A DNA stretch of 12,570 bases from Nitrosotalea sp. (GTDB taxonomy: Archaea; Halobacteriota; Syntropharchaeia; Alkanophagales; Methanospirareceae). The notes beneath the pieces are model-generated. The model was not told the origin of the DNA, made no database searches, and was given only the letters and a program-made list of their open reading frames with translations. Below, one piece after another: positions 6,081 through 12,537 of the stretch. Position numbers and translations under genes: made by a program. The DNA lies in NCBI GenBank assembly GCA_020725315.1, contig DYFG01000037.1:1-12570 (forward strand), read 5' to 3'. The stretch's first letter is position 1, and the number at the start of each line of letters is the position of its first letter.

Positions 6081-7334
6081 TTACAAAAAATCCGTAACGA
6101 CCCTATCCTTGCTCACTTTATCACCCCAATTCACCAGGCCATTGTACAGAAAAAGTGCTAAGGTCAGGATAAAGATGATGACCGTGGGTATGAAGGAGAA
6201 GGAGATTCCAAACAGGTAAACAAAGATCGACGTACTTACCGGCCCTATCAGGAATCCTGAGGTCTTTGCGAATTCAAAGATACCGGAATAAGCGCCATAT
6301 CTTTCCCGCGGCACAATATCCGTTACCCGTGCCTCTATTAACGGTTCGGCAAAGGTAGTGCCGAGGGATATAATAAATATCGTTGCTAAGAGACCTGGAA
6401 GTAACTTCAGAAATCCTAAGGGTATGATAAAGAGGGTGGAAATTAAGAACCCGAGATAGATCATTTTACTTTTTCCAATTCTATCACCCAACTTACCAAG
6501 CGGTATCTGGAAGAGCAAGAAAGGAGCGGCAGAGATACCTAACCAGAGTCCGATTACGAATGGGTTATAACCCAGGTTGCGAAGAAATAAGGGACCGAAT
6601 ACCCATTTGGCTGAATACCAGAAAAAGAGTGATACGGTGCAGAGAGCCAGAACTTTAAGTTCTCGCTGCTGATTGAACTCCCTGAGTAATATTAACAGAT
6701 CATCCTTACCTATTCCGTTTCTCGTGCTGTTTCTATTACTATTACTATCACGGTTATTATCTTTTAATTTGAGGACTAACAGCAACGATGCGAGGAGCAG
6801 AAGAGCCGAGAAGATGTAAGGAGTTCTTATTTCGAATCGCTCTGCCAATAAGCCGCCAATTAAGGGTCCTATAAATATACCTGCATTTGCAAAGGTACCG
6901 TAAAAAGATCTGAACTCGCCCCTCCTTCCGATAGGCGATATATCCTTAATAACAGCCTCACTGATAACCCAGGCCGGGGCCATGGCGATACCAAATGCTA
7001 TTTGCAACCCTATTAATGCATAAAGGCTGGTATTCCTGAAGAATGCGAAAAGCACGCCCGAGATGAGGAGAAACGAAACGATTAACAATCGTTTCTTTCC
7101 GATTTTATCAGAAAGAACACCAACTGGAAGACTGAATGCCAGCCCGGCAAACGAAGCGAGCGCGGCAATGAGCCCAACCAATTCCGCTTTTCCGAGGAAT
7201 TGCTTCAGGTAGAGTGGATGGACGGTGATGAAAGCGCCTATGAATATGCTGAAAAGGAAGAAGATCGTGGAAAATAAGAGTAACTGAGTGCGGGCTTGGG
7301 CTTTCGGCTGTCGTTGTAATCTCGGTTTGAACAT
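6081..7334 (-). CDS. Major facilitator superfamily transporter
   Basis: The 417-residue protein has about 12 hydrophobic helices in two six-helix halves. The MFS motif A appears after helix 2 as GVLSDKIGKKR (72-82) and again in the second half as GKLGDRIGKSK (280-290), as expected from the internal duplication. The half-joining cytosolic loop (191-210) is an Asn/Ser/Arg-rich low-complexity stretch. The family exports or imports small solutes by proton or ion coupling. The sequence looks drug-exporter-like, but the substrate cannot be told. GAAGGTG lies 10 bases before the ATG. It is divergent from the phosphatase gene and may share its promoter region. Confidence 0.88.
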   Translation of the reverse strand: MFKPRLQRQPKAQARTQLLLFSTIFFLFSIFIGAFITVHPLYLKQFLGKAELVGLIAALASFAGLAFSLPVGVLSDKIGKKRLLIVSFLLISGVLFAFFRNTSLYALIGLQIAFGIAMAPAWVISEAVIKDISPIGRRGEFRSFYGTFANAGIFIGPLIGGLLAERFEIRTPYIFSALLLLASLLLVLKLKDNNRDSNSNRNSTRNGIGKDDLLILLREFNQQRELKVLALCTVSLFFWYSAKWVFGPLFLRNLGYNPFVIGLWLGISAAPFLLFQIPLGKLGDRIGKSKMIYLGFLISTLFIIPLGFLKLLPGLLATIFIISLGTTFAEPLIEARVTDIVPRERYGAYSGIFEFAKTSGFLIGPVSTSIFVYLFGISFSFIPTVIIFILTLALFLYNGLVNWGDKVSKDRVVTDFL

Positions 7335-7421
7335 AGATATAAAACACCTTCTCAGCTAAAAAGAATATTATCTGTACGAATGACCCGGTAAAAAATCCAG
7401 GTCCAAATACAAACTATAACT
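7335..7421. promoter_or_regulatory. Divergent intergenic region between transporter and phosphatase
   Basis: These 87 bp separate two divergent starts and must carry both promoters. On the minus side a TATATC-like stretch lies too close to the ATG to be a core promoter and instead surrounds the ribosome site (GAAGGTG at 7345-7351). On the plus side an A-rich run at 7390-7396 is the best TATA candidate, about 27 bases before the phosphatase ATG. There is no ribosome site there, so that mRNA may be leaderless. Confidence 0.35.
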
Positions 7422-8336
7422 ATGCATGCGGAAGTTGAGGAGTGGGTGAAGAAGGCGTTTGAGGCGCGTGTGGAGGAGTTCTCAGCACTGATTAATGAAG
7501 CAAGGGAGGTGTTAAAGCGCGAGAACGGGTTACGAGCAGGAAGCGGATTGGTTCGCATAGCTCCCCAGGCAGTGAGGAAGGTTGCCGTTATAGGCGATAT
7601 ACACGGTGATATCGAAAGCCTTGTTCACGTATTGAGGGATACGGATGTGGAAACCGCTGATAGAATTATCTTTCTTGGTGATTATGGCGACAGGAGCGAG
7701 GAAAGTGTTGAAGTTTACTATCTCCTTTTGACGCTCAAGGCATTAGCGGGGATTGGGGAAAAATTAATTCTGCTAAGAGGTAATCATGAAGGCCCGCCGG
7801 ACATGCCGGTCATGCCCCATGACCTCCTGTTATTCTTTACGAGCAAATATGGAGCTCGGGGGAGGGAGTTGTACAACCGCATAAGAGAACTTTGGGAGTA
7901 TTTACCGTATGCTGTAGTGGTCACCGGCAGCTATCTGATGGTGCACGGTGGGGTGTCTGCCACGGTGACTTCTAGTGAGGATATTGCGTATGCACGTGAA
8001 ACGCATCCCTCGTCGAGCACCTTTGAGGAGATACTCTGGAGCGACCCGATTGAGGGCAAGGGCTATTTTAGTTCGCTGCGGGGTGCGGGCAGGATGTTTG
8101 GTGAGGATATCACCGATGCGGTTTTTCGTGCGGTAGGCGTGAAGACGTTGATAAGAAGCCATGAGCCGTGCGAGGGTGTTGACGTGCGGCAGAGAGGAAA
8201 GATTCTAACCCTATTTTCACGGAAGGGGGCGCCCTATTTCAACAAACGAGCCGCATATTTGGTGTTGGATGAAACTATACTTCGAGACGCAAAAGATGCC
8301 GGGGAGCTGGCGAGAAATGCTGCACGGATATGGTAA
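7422..8336 (+). CDS. PPP-family serine/threonine protein phosphatase
   Basis: The 304-residue protein shows all signature motifs of the metal-dependent PPP phosphoesterases: GDIHG (58-62), GDYGDR (86-91), GNHE (120-123), HGG (175-177) and SHE (246-248). These supply the Asp, His and Asn ligands of the dinuclear metal centre and the catalytic His. An N-terminal helical segment of about 50 residues precedes the catalytic domain and may regulate it. It is expected to be cytosolic and to hydrolyse phosphoserine or phosphothreonine, though bis-nucleotide hydrolysis occurs in relatives. No obvious Shine-Dalgarno site precedes the ATG. The gene stands alone between the divergent transporter and the cassette to its right. 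Confidence 0.88.
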   Translation: MHAEVEEWVKKAFEARVEEFSALINEAREVLKRENGLRAGSGLVRIAPQAVRKVAVIGDIHGDIESLVHVLRDTDVETADRIIFLGDYGDRSEESVEVYYLLLTLKALAGIGEKLILLRGNHEGPPDMPVMPHDLLLFFTSKYGARGRELYNRIRELWEYLPYAVVVTGSYLMVHGGVSATVTSSEDIAYARETHPSSSTFEEILWSDPIEGKGYFSSLRGAGRMFGEDITDAVFRAVGVKTLIRSHEPCEGVDVRQRGKILTLFSRKGAPYFNKRAAYLVLDETILRDAKDAGELARNAARIW

Positions 8337-8510
8337 AGAAGAAAGCATAAAGGAGAAAGAAGGTCGTTGAGTGAGATGCTTGCTTCAGTACTTTCGAAAC
8401 CTATGAAGATCTGAGTAAGATAAAAAGCCCGTTAGATTTAAAAACGAAGAATTCGTATATTGAAAATGAGGTTGAAGGAGATGAAGGTCAGCAGTCAGCT
8501 GAAAGGAGGT
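8337..8510 (+). other. Non-coding or decayed stretch after the phosphatase gene
   Basis: No complete gene is seen. The reading frame of the downstream DUF6884 gene is open backward to a TGA at 8372-8374, and its codons around 8393-8487 read like protein (for example TYEDLSKIKSPLDLKTKNSY), but no start codon is available. A separate 28-codon ORF (8466-8552, MRLKEMKVSSQLKGG and on) overlaps the inverted-repeat array. A TTTAAAAA box at 8437-8444 could be a TATA element. The stretch may hold remnants of a lost small gene plus the cassette promoter. Confidence 0.35.
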
Positions 8511-8581
8511 ATATACGAAGTAAGTTTCGGATATCATCCCAATTTGGAATGATATACGACATTAATGTCGGATATACCGAA
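8511..8581 (+). promoter_or_regulatory. Symmetric array of inverted half-sites, possible operator
   Basis: Four half-sites of the form ATAT(A/C)CGA(A/C) form two inverted pairs: 8511-8519 with 8526-8534, and 8552-8560 with 8567-8575. The second pair contains a perfect 14-bp palindrome, CGACATTAATGTCG (8557-8570). Between them is a third dyad with arms 8528-8542 and 8544-8558 (13 of 15 matched). Dyad centres at 8522.5, 8543 and 8563.5 are evenly 20.5 bp apart, about two helical turns. A fifth related copy (ATATACCGAAG) starts at 8572. Such phasing suits cooperative binding of a dimeric regulator. A structured RNA leader is the alternative. Confidence 0.55.
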
Positions 8582-8614
8582 GTTAGGCGACATTTTGCTT
8601 GGCGGTGCGAGAAA

Positions 8615-9085
8615 ATGAACGAAAAAACAATAAACAAAGATAAAAGGTATCTGCTTATATTGCCATGCTCCAAACGTAAGAAGAGAATCTCTGAGGCACG
8701 CGCCATAGAATTATATGATGGCCCATTTTATAGGATGGTTAGAAAGAGCGGGTTGATGAACTTAAATATTTTAATTCTATCGGCAAAATACGGCTTAATT
8801 AATGCTTGTGACAATATTTCTTCTTATGACCAAGTAATGAGTGCTCAGAGGGCGAAAGAGTTAGCGGAAGGAGTTAAACTTAAATTAGAGAAAGTACTAG
8901 AAAATAACGGTTACGACGAGATATTCATAAATCTTGGTAAAACATACACGCTTGCGTTAGAAAACAGCAACAAAATTCTTAACGATTACGATGTTTACTG
9001 GGCAAGAGGGCAAATCGGAGAAAGATTAAATCAACTTAAAAGATGGTTGCGTAGAATCGAGTTGGAAAATGGTGGTAAATTATGA
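8615..9085 (+). CDS. DUF6884 (YaaA-like) domain protein
   Basis: The 156-residue protein matches the DUF6884/YaaA-like pattern: LLILPCSKRKK (13-23), a helix with ARAIELYDGPFYRMVRKSG (28-46), and ILSAKYGLI (54-62) followed by SYD (70-72). The family's chemistry is not established; relatives of YaaA are tied to oxidative stress and DNA handling. The invariant Cys-Ser-Lys and Ser-Ala-Lys-Tyr-Gly segments suggest a binding or active site. I chose the ATG at 8615 because the upstream in-frame ATG at 8549 lies inside the inverted-repeat array and the motifs start soon after 8615; the earlier start would add 22 residues. Its TGA overlaps the helicase ATG, implying coupled synthesis with a DNA helicase. 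Confidence 0.72.
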   Translation: MNEKTINKDKRYLLILPCSKRKKRISEARAIELYDGPFYRMVRKSGLMNLNILILSAKYGLINACDNISSYDQVMSAQRAKELAEGVKLKLEKVLENNGYDEIFINLGKTYTLALENSNKILNDYDVYWARGQIGERLNQLKRWLRRIELENGGKL

Positions 9086-9645
9086 TTACTTGGAATGACT
9101 TTCAAAATACTGTTTTTACTCAACTAGGTAGAGACATTAGAAGACAAAGTAACCCTGACCAAAACGCTGCTATACAAGCCCCTCCAAATCACTCTTTATT
9201 CATAGTCTCTGGGCCAGGCAGTGGAAAGACAACAGTAATTACCCTGAGGGTTCTGAAATTAATTTTTGTGGACGACATAAATCCCTTAAATATTTTAGTT
9301 ACAACTTTTACACGAAAGGCTGCCGCTGAACTGAGATCAAGGGTTCTTGGATGGGGAGACCAACTGAGACGTGCATTTATAAATAATTCATCTTACTATC
9401 CCGTTAGGAATCAACTACAAAGATTAGATTTCAACAGAATAATTACGGGGACTTTGGACAGTATCTCGGAGGAAAAATTAGGAGAGTACCGTGCTCCAGG
9501 CACTCCACCACCACCAGTAGTCATTGAGGATTTTGTCTCAAATGCATTGATGATAAGGGTTGGGCTTTTTGGGCACGGTAGACACAATAATCCGGTTCTC
9601 AGAGATTATATCATCCAATTAAGTGGATCTGCCTTTGGTGGTTAA
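9082..9645 (+). CDS. Helicase fragment 1: Q-motif, Walker A, motif Ia
   Basis: This 187-residue N-terminal piece starts in ATGA overlap with the DUF6884 gene. It carries the Q-motif region NPDQNAAIQAP (24-34), the Walker A loop GPGSGKT (44-50), motif Ia TTFTRKAAAELRSR (74-87) and a motif Ib-like ITGTLDSI (121-128), where many relatives have His instead of Asp. It runs into TAA at 9643-9645 through a frame change in TTGGTGGTT (9635-9643). Skipping one base there gives AFGVNVGEM and joins smoothly to the next fragment. Confidence 0.75.
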   Translation: MITWNDFQNTVFTQLGRDIRRQSNPDQNAAIQAPPNHSLFIVSGPGSGKTTVITLRVLKLIFVDDINPLNILVTTFTRKAAAELRSRVLGWGDQLRRAFINNSSYYPVRNQLQRLDFNRIITGTLDSISEEKLGEYRAPGTPPPPVVIEDFVSNALMIRVGLFGHGRHNNPVLRDYIIQLSGSAFGG

Positions 9646-10174
9646 CGTTGGTGAGATGAGTGCTACGCTAAGGGAGATAAAAGATAGGTTCTTTCATGAC
9701 AAAGTAAATGTTAATCGCTTCAGGAGTCTGAGTAACCACCCAGGTATTGGGGTGGCGTGCGATGCTATAGATGATTATAACCAAGAATTACAAAGTCGCC
9801 TTCTTTTCGATTTTGCGAGACTGGAGATAGAATTCCTTGAACGGCTTCGAGCAGGCGTGTTGAATAATTTTCTTCAAAATATAAGATTCATTTTGGTTGA
9901 CGAATATCAGGACACAAACTTACTTCAAGAACAAATCTATTTTGAGCTTGCGAGAGCAGCATTACAAAATGGAGGCAGCATCACAGTTGTTGGTGATGAT
10001 GACCAATCTCTCTATCGTTTTCGTGGTGCAACAGTCGATCTTTTTCAAGCATTTCCAAATAGAGTCAATAATCACTTGGTGATAAGCCCTGTGACTGTGT
10101 ATCTCTCTCAAAACTACCGCTCTACGCCGAATATTGTACGTTTTGTAAATGATTTTGTTACCTTAGATACGTGA
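9623..10174 (+). CDS. Helicase fragment 2: Walker B, motifs III and IV
   Basis: Coding character begins at about 9641; the GTG at 9623 is only the first start in this frame. The fragment has motif II ILVDEYQDT (Walker B with the catalytic Glu), motif III VVGDDDQSLYRFRGA and motif IV YLSQNYRST. It ends at TGA 10172-10174, after which the same frame continues with FQNARVTGKPRI, so the stop interrupts domain 2A. Without Walker A this piece cannot hydrolyse ATP. Confidence 0.7.
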   Translation: MDLPLVVNVGEMSATLREIKDRFFHDKVNVNRFRSLSNHPGIGVACDAIDDYNQELQSRLLFDFARLEIEFLERLRAGVLNNFLQNIRFILVDEYQDTNLLQEQIYFELARAALQNGGSITVVGDDDQSLYRFRGATVDLFQAFPNRVNNHLVISPVTVYLSQNYRSTPNIVRFVNDFVTLDT

Positions 10175-10189
10175 TTTCAAAACGCCAGA

Positions 10190-11461
10190 GTGACAGGTAA
10201 ACCCCGGATTAGAGCATCACGCCCAACAACACCCCAACGTTATATTAATTATCCAGTTTTAGGAATGTTCCGGGACGATGTTGGCACCCTTGCCCACGAG
10301 CTAGCGCAATTTGTTCATAGAGTAGTTCATAGGGGGGGATTTCAAATAAGGCATCAAGGTAACCGTTATACAATACGAATTAGTCCTCAAGGTGGCTCAC
10401 CAACGGACGTTGCTATGTTGTGCAGTTCACCACGAGAGTTGGCTTCTAATGGTAATCCAAGACTTCCTTTACTTTTGGATGATGAGTTGAGGCGCATGAG
10501 CCCACCAATTCAAGTTTTTAATCCAAGAGGTCAAAATTTAGAGAGAATCCCAGAAGTTCAAAGATTATGCGGTTTAATTTTGGAGTGTATAGATCCTGAT
10601 AGCAACATCCAAAATAGCATAGTGACATTGCCTCAAGCAGCGGTAACTATCTTTAATGCTTGGCGTGCCGAGGCTACGAACCTTGTAAATAGTAATCCAT
10701 CTCCCACCGCTCCAATCAATCTTAGACAATTCGTCAATGCGTGGCAGCGCAGAACCCCCTTACGTAGAAGAATGCAGACCAGAGAGGAAGTACCATTGCT
10801 AGATCTGGTTTACAAGTTGGTCACATGGATACCTCCTATGCAAAATGATATAGAAGGTTTAGTGTATCTAGAGGCAATAACTCGGGCAATCAGTCAAAGT
10901 GCATTGTTTGGTAACTTTGGTGCTGAAATAATCTTTGACCCTAGTAATCCTAATAGTAGGTTAGAGCAAGCTTCAATAAGAGAAGCACTTTGGAATATAT
11001 TTATGCCACTTGCAACTGGTGCAATCGAAATTGATGAAGACCTTCTTGAAACTTTACCAAGCGACAGAATAAACATCATGTCAATTCATCAGGCAAAAGG
11101 ATTAGAGTTTCCTCTGGTGATAGTGGATGTAGGAAGTGACTTTAGATATGATCATTGGAAGCAAGCATTTAAACGCTTTCCACGGCTAAACAATATAGGA
11201 AGAGTGGATGGTGTAAAAAGCCTGAATATGGAAGATGAATTAAGAAAGCACTCCCCCTTAGGACAATCTTCAAGATCAAGTTTAGATAGAGCATTCGATG
11301 ATTTAATAAGACATTATTTTGTAGCCTTTAGTAGGGCCCAAGATGTCCTATTATTAGTTGGTTTAAACTCTGTAAGAAGTGGTATTCCCAACATCGCCAC
11401 AGGATGGGATAGAAATGGAAGCTGGTATTGGAGGAGGTTAACCAATTTGGTGCATATTTAG
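10190..11461 (+). CDS. Helicase fragment 3: motifs V and VI
   Basis: The frame is the same as fragment 2, reopening after the TGA. A possible restart at GTG 10190 has no clear ribosome site. Of 423 residues, the first 270 or so are the variable 1B/2B-type region. Motif V, INIMSIHQAKGLEFPLVIVD, and motif VI, HYFVAFSRAQDVLLLVG with the arginine finger, lie towards the end. The TAG stop at 11459-11461 is part of the ribosome site of the nuclease gene. Confidence 0.7.
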   Translation: MTGKPRIRASRPTTPQRYINYPVLGMFRDDVGTLAHELAQFVHRVVHRGGFQIRHQGNRYTIRISPQGGSPTDVAMLCSSPRELASNGNPRLPLLLDDELRRMSPPIQVFNPRGQNLERIPEVQRLCGLILECIDPDSNIQNSIVTLPQAAVTIFNAWRAEATNLVNSNPSPTAPINLRQFVNAWQRRTPLRRRMQTREEVPLLDLVYKLVTWIPPMQNDIEGLVYLEAITRAISQSALFGNFGAEIIFDPSNPNSRLEQASIREALWNIFMPLATGAIEIDEDLLETLPSDRINIMSIHQAKGLEFPLVIVDVGSDFRYDHWKQAFKRFPRLNNIGRVDGVKSLNMEDELRKHSPLGQSSRSSLDRAFDDLIRHYFVAFSRAQDVLLLVGLNSVRSGIPNIATGWDRNGSWYWRRLTNLVHI

Positions 11462-11465
11462 GAGG
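11460..11465 (+). promoter_or_regulatory. Shine-Dalgarno site of the nuclease gene
   Basis: AGGAGG overlaps the helicase stop and lies 7 bases before the ATG at 11473. It decides the start against the upstream in-frame TTG at 11428, and indicates that the nuclease can be translated even though the helicase frame is broken. Confidence 0.8.
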
Positions 11466-11472
11466 AAAAAAT

Positions 11473-12537
11473 ATGTCATTGTCTGTTAGACCGAGACCAT
11501 ACATAATCCCTGAGTATAGTTTAACTGGCGACCTACTAGCATATCTTACCTGCGGGTTGCAATATAGATACCACAATAAGGGCTCTCTCCCTCCCTCTAC
11601 ACCTGTTCAGCTATGGTTTGGAGAATTCATACACAGTGTTATGGAAGAAGCATATCGTAGATGGCAAGATGAAACCTCGGAACAGCGTTTTCCATGGAAT
11701 TGGGATCCTGACGTACGCGATATCGAACTTGAAGTTGAAAGGAGACTAGAGGCAAGAGGTCTGTATGCTCCATTCGGTCTTTTTTGCGCATACGGATTGA
11801 CCCAAAGCCGACAATGCACCTGCTATACTAGAAATCCACCTCGTCAACATCAACTTATTGCGAGTCAGAGAACTGAGTCAGCAATCAATACTTGGGGACA
11901 ACACCTATTTCCACTTATTGCAGAAGCCGAAGTGAGACTTAAGGGTAGCAGAGACATGCCAAACTATCAACCCAATATTAGCAGGTCTAACTATTACGGA
12001 GTTACAGGCGTTATAGACGTAATAAGCTCTGTTAACCTTATCAATGCGCCACCGGGAAATTTAATTCTTCACTATATTCATCAGCATACGGAAGTGAGCC
12101 AAATAATAAATAATCTCGCTTCACAAGAGTATGAAATTATCATTGATTATAAAGGTATGAGAAGACCTGCTACTAATAGCCGTCTCTGGCAACATCATGA
12201 ATGGCAGATACTTACCTATACTTGGCTTAGGTCTCAACAACCGCAATCACGACCTATAGCTGCAGGAATAATTTTCTATCTTAATGAGTTGGCTTTATCC
12301 GGGGAAGATGTGGAAGAATTAAGAGATGATGTCGCGAGCAGTCTTACGGATGTGATGCCATCCGGACAGGACTTAAATAGAATACAAAACTGGCGGCGAG
12401 GAACGCCACCGCCCGTCCTCACACGTCCGTTTAGGGAGCAAAGGTCAATTAGAATTATACCAGTCAATGATACCGCTGTGCAAAATAGCCTTCAAAGATT
12501 TGATAATGTTGTATCTACCCCATATTCCGCACTTTAA
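11473..12537 (+). CDS. PD-(D/E)XK nuclease, Cas4/AddB/RecB-like, C-terminus truncated
   Basis: The 354-residue protein has the catalytic core of the PD-(D/E)XK exonuclease family: an N-terminal YLTCGLQYRY, FGEFIHSVME with H54, GVTGVIDV with D182, IIIDYKG with D225 and K227, and the helix motif Q245-x-x-x-Y249. It should cut DNA ends with a divalent metal and probably works with the helicase encoded just before it. Cysteines 27, 105, 115 and 117 might hold an iron-sulfur cluster or zinc, but the spacing differs from Cas4 and AddB, whose trio is C-terminal. The last five residues, PYSAL, come essentially from the end repeat, so the true C-terminus, where such cysteines could lie, is lost. Confidence 0.75.
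   Translation: MSLSVRPRPYIIPEYSLTGDLLAYLTCGLQYRYHNKGSLPPSTPVQLWFGEFIHSVMEEAYRRWQDETSEQRFPWNWDPDVRDIELEVERRLEARGLYAPFGLFCAYGLTQSRQCTCYTRNPPRQHQLIASQRTESAINTWGQHLFPLIAEAEVRLKGSRDMPNYQPNISRSNYYGVTGVIDVISSVNLINAPPGNLILHYIHQHTEVSQIINNLASQEYEIIIDYKGMRRPATNSRLWQHHEWQILTYTWLRSQQPQSRPIAAGIIFYLNELALSGEDVEELRDDVASSLTDVMPSGQDLNRIQNWRRGTPPPVLTRPFREQRSIRIIPVNDTAVQNSLQRFDNVVSTPYSAL

Larger units (their letters stand above)
9082..11461 (+). pseudogene. UvrD/AddA-type superfamily 1A DNA helicase, interrupted by a frameshift and a TGA
   Basis: Joined across its two lesions this is one helicase of about 792 residues with every expected SF1A motif in order, from Walker A to motif VI. The lesions are one extra base near 9640 and an in-frame TGA at 10172-10174 (about codon 364), just after motif IV. 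SF1A helicases move 3'-5' on single-stranded DNA using ATP and often team with a RecB-like nuclease, here the next gene. The product resembles UvrD/Rep and AddA in plan but lacks a fused nuclease domain. Unless the lesions are sequence errors or bypassed, no intact helicase is made, because the ATPase site is split between fragments. Confidence 0.8.

Noticed and set aside
7902..8162. Minus-strand ORF opposite the phosphatase
   Set aside because: It lies within a complete phosphatase with all catalytic motifs and shows no independent coding features.
5738..10174. TGA reassigned as a sense codon in this organism
   Set aside because: TGA is the normal stop of several genes here, including those ending in ATGA overlaps at 577, 9083 and the stops at 4275 and 3783. 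Neither interrupted protein belongs to a known selenoprotein family.
11428..11472. Upstream TTG start for the nuclease adding 15 residues
   Set aside because: It overlaps the helicase end and has no ribosome site, whereas the ATG at 11473 has AGGAGG 7 bases upstream.
8615..12537. Gabija or AddAB system
   Set aside because: The Gabija ATPase-TOPRIM partner is absent. AddAB has a nuclease domain fused to the helicase, which ends here right after motif VI, and it has no DUF6884 gene.
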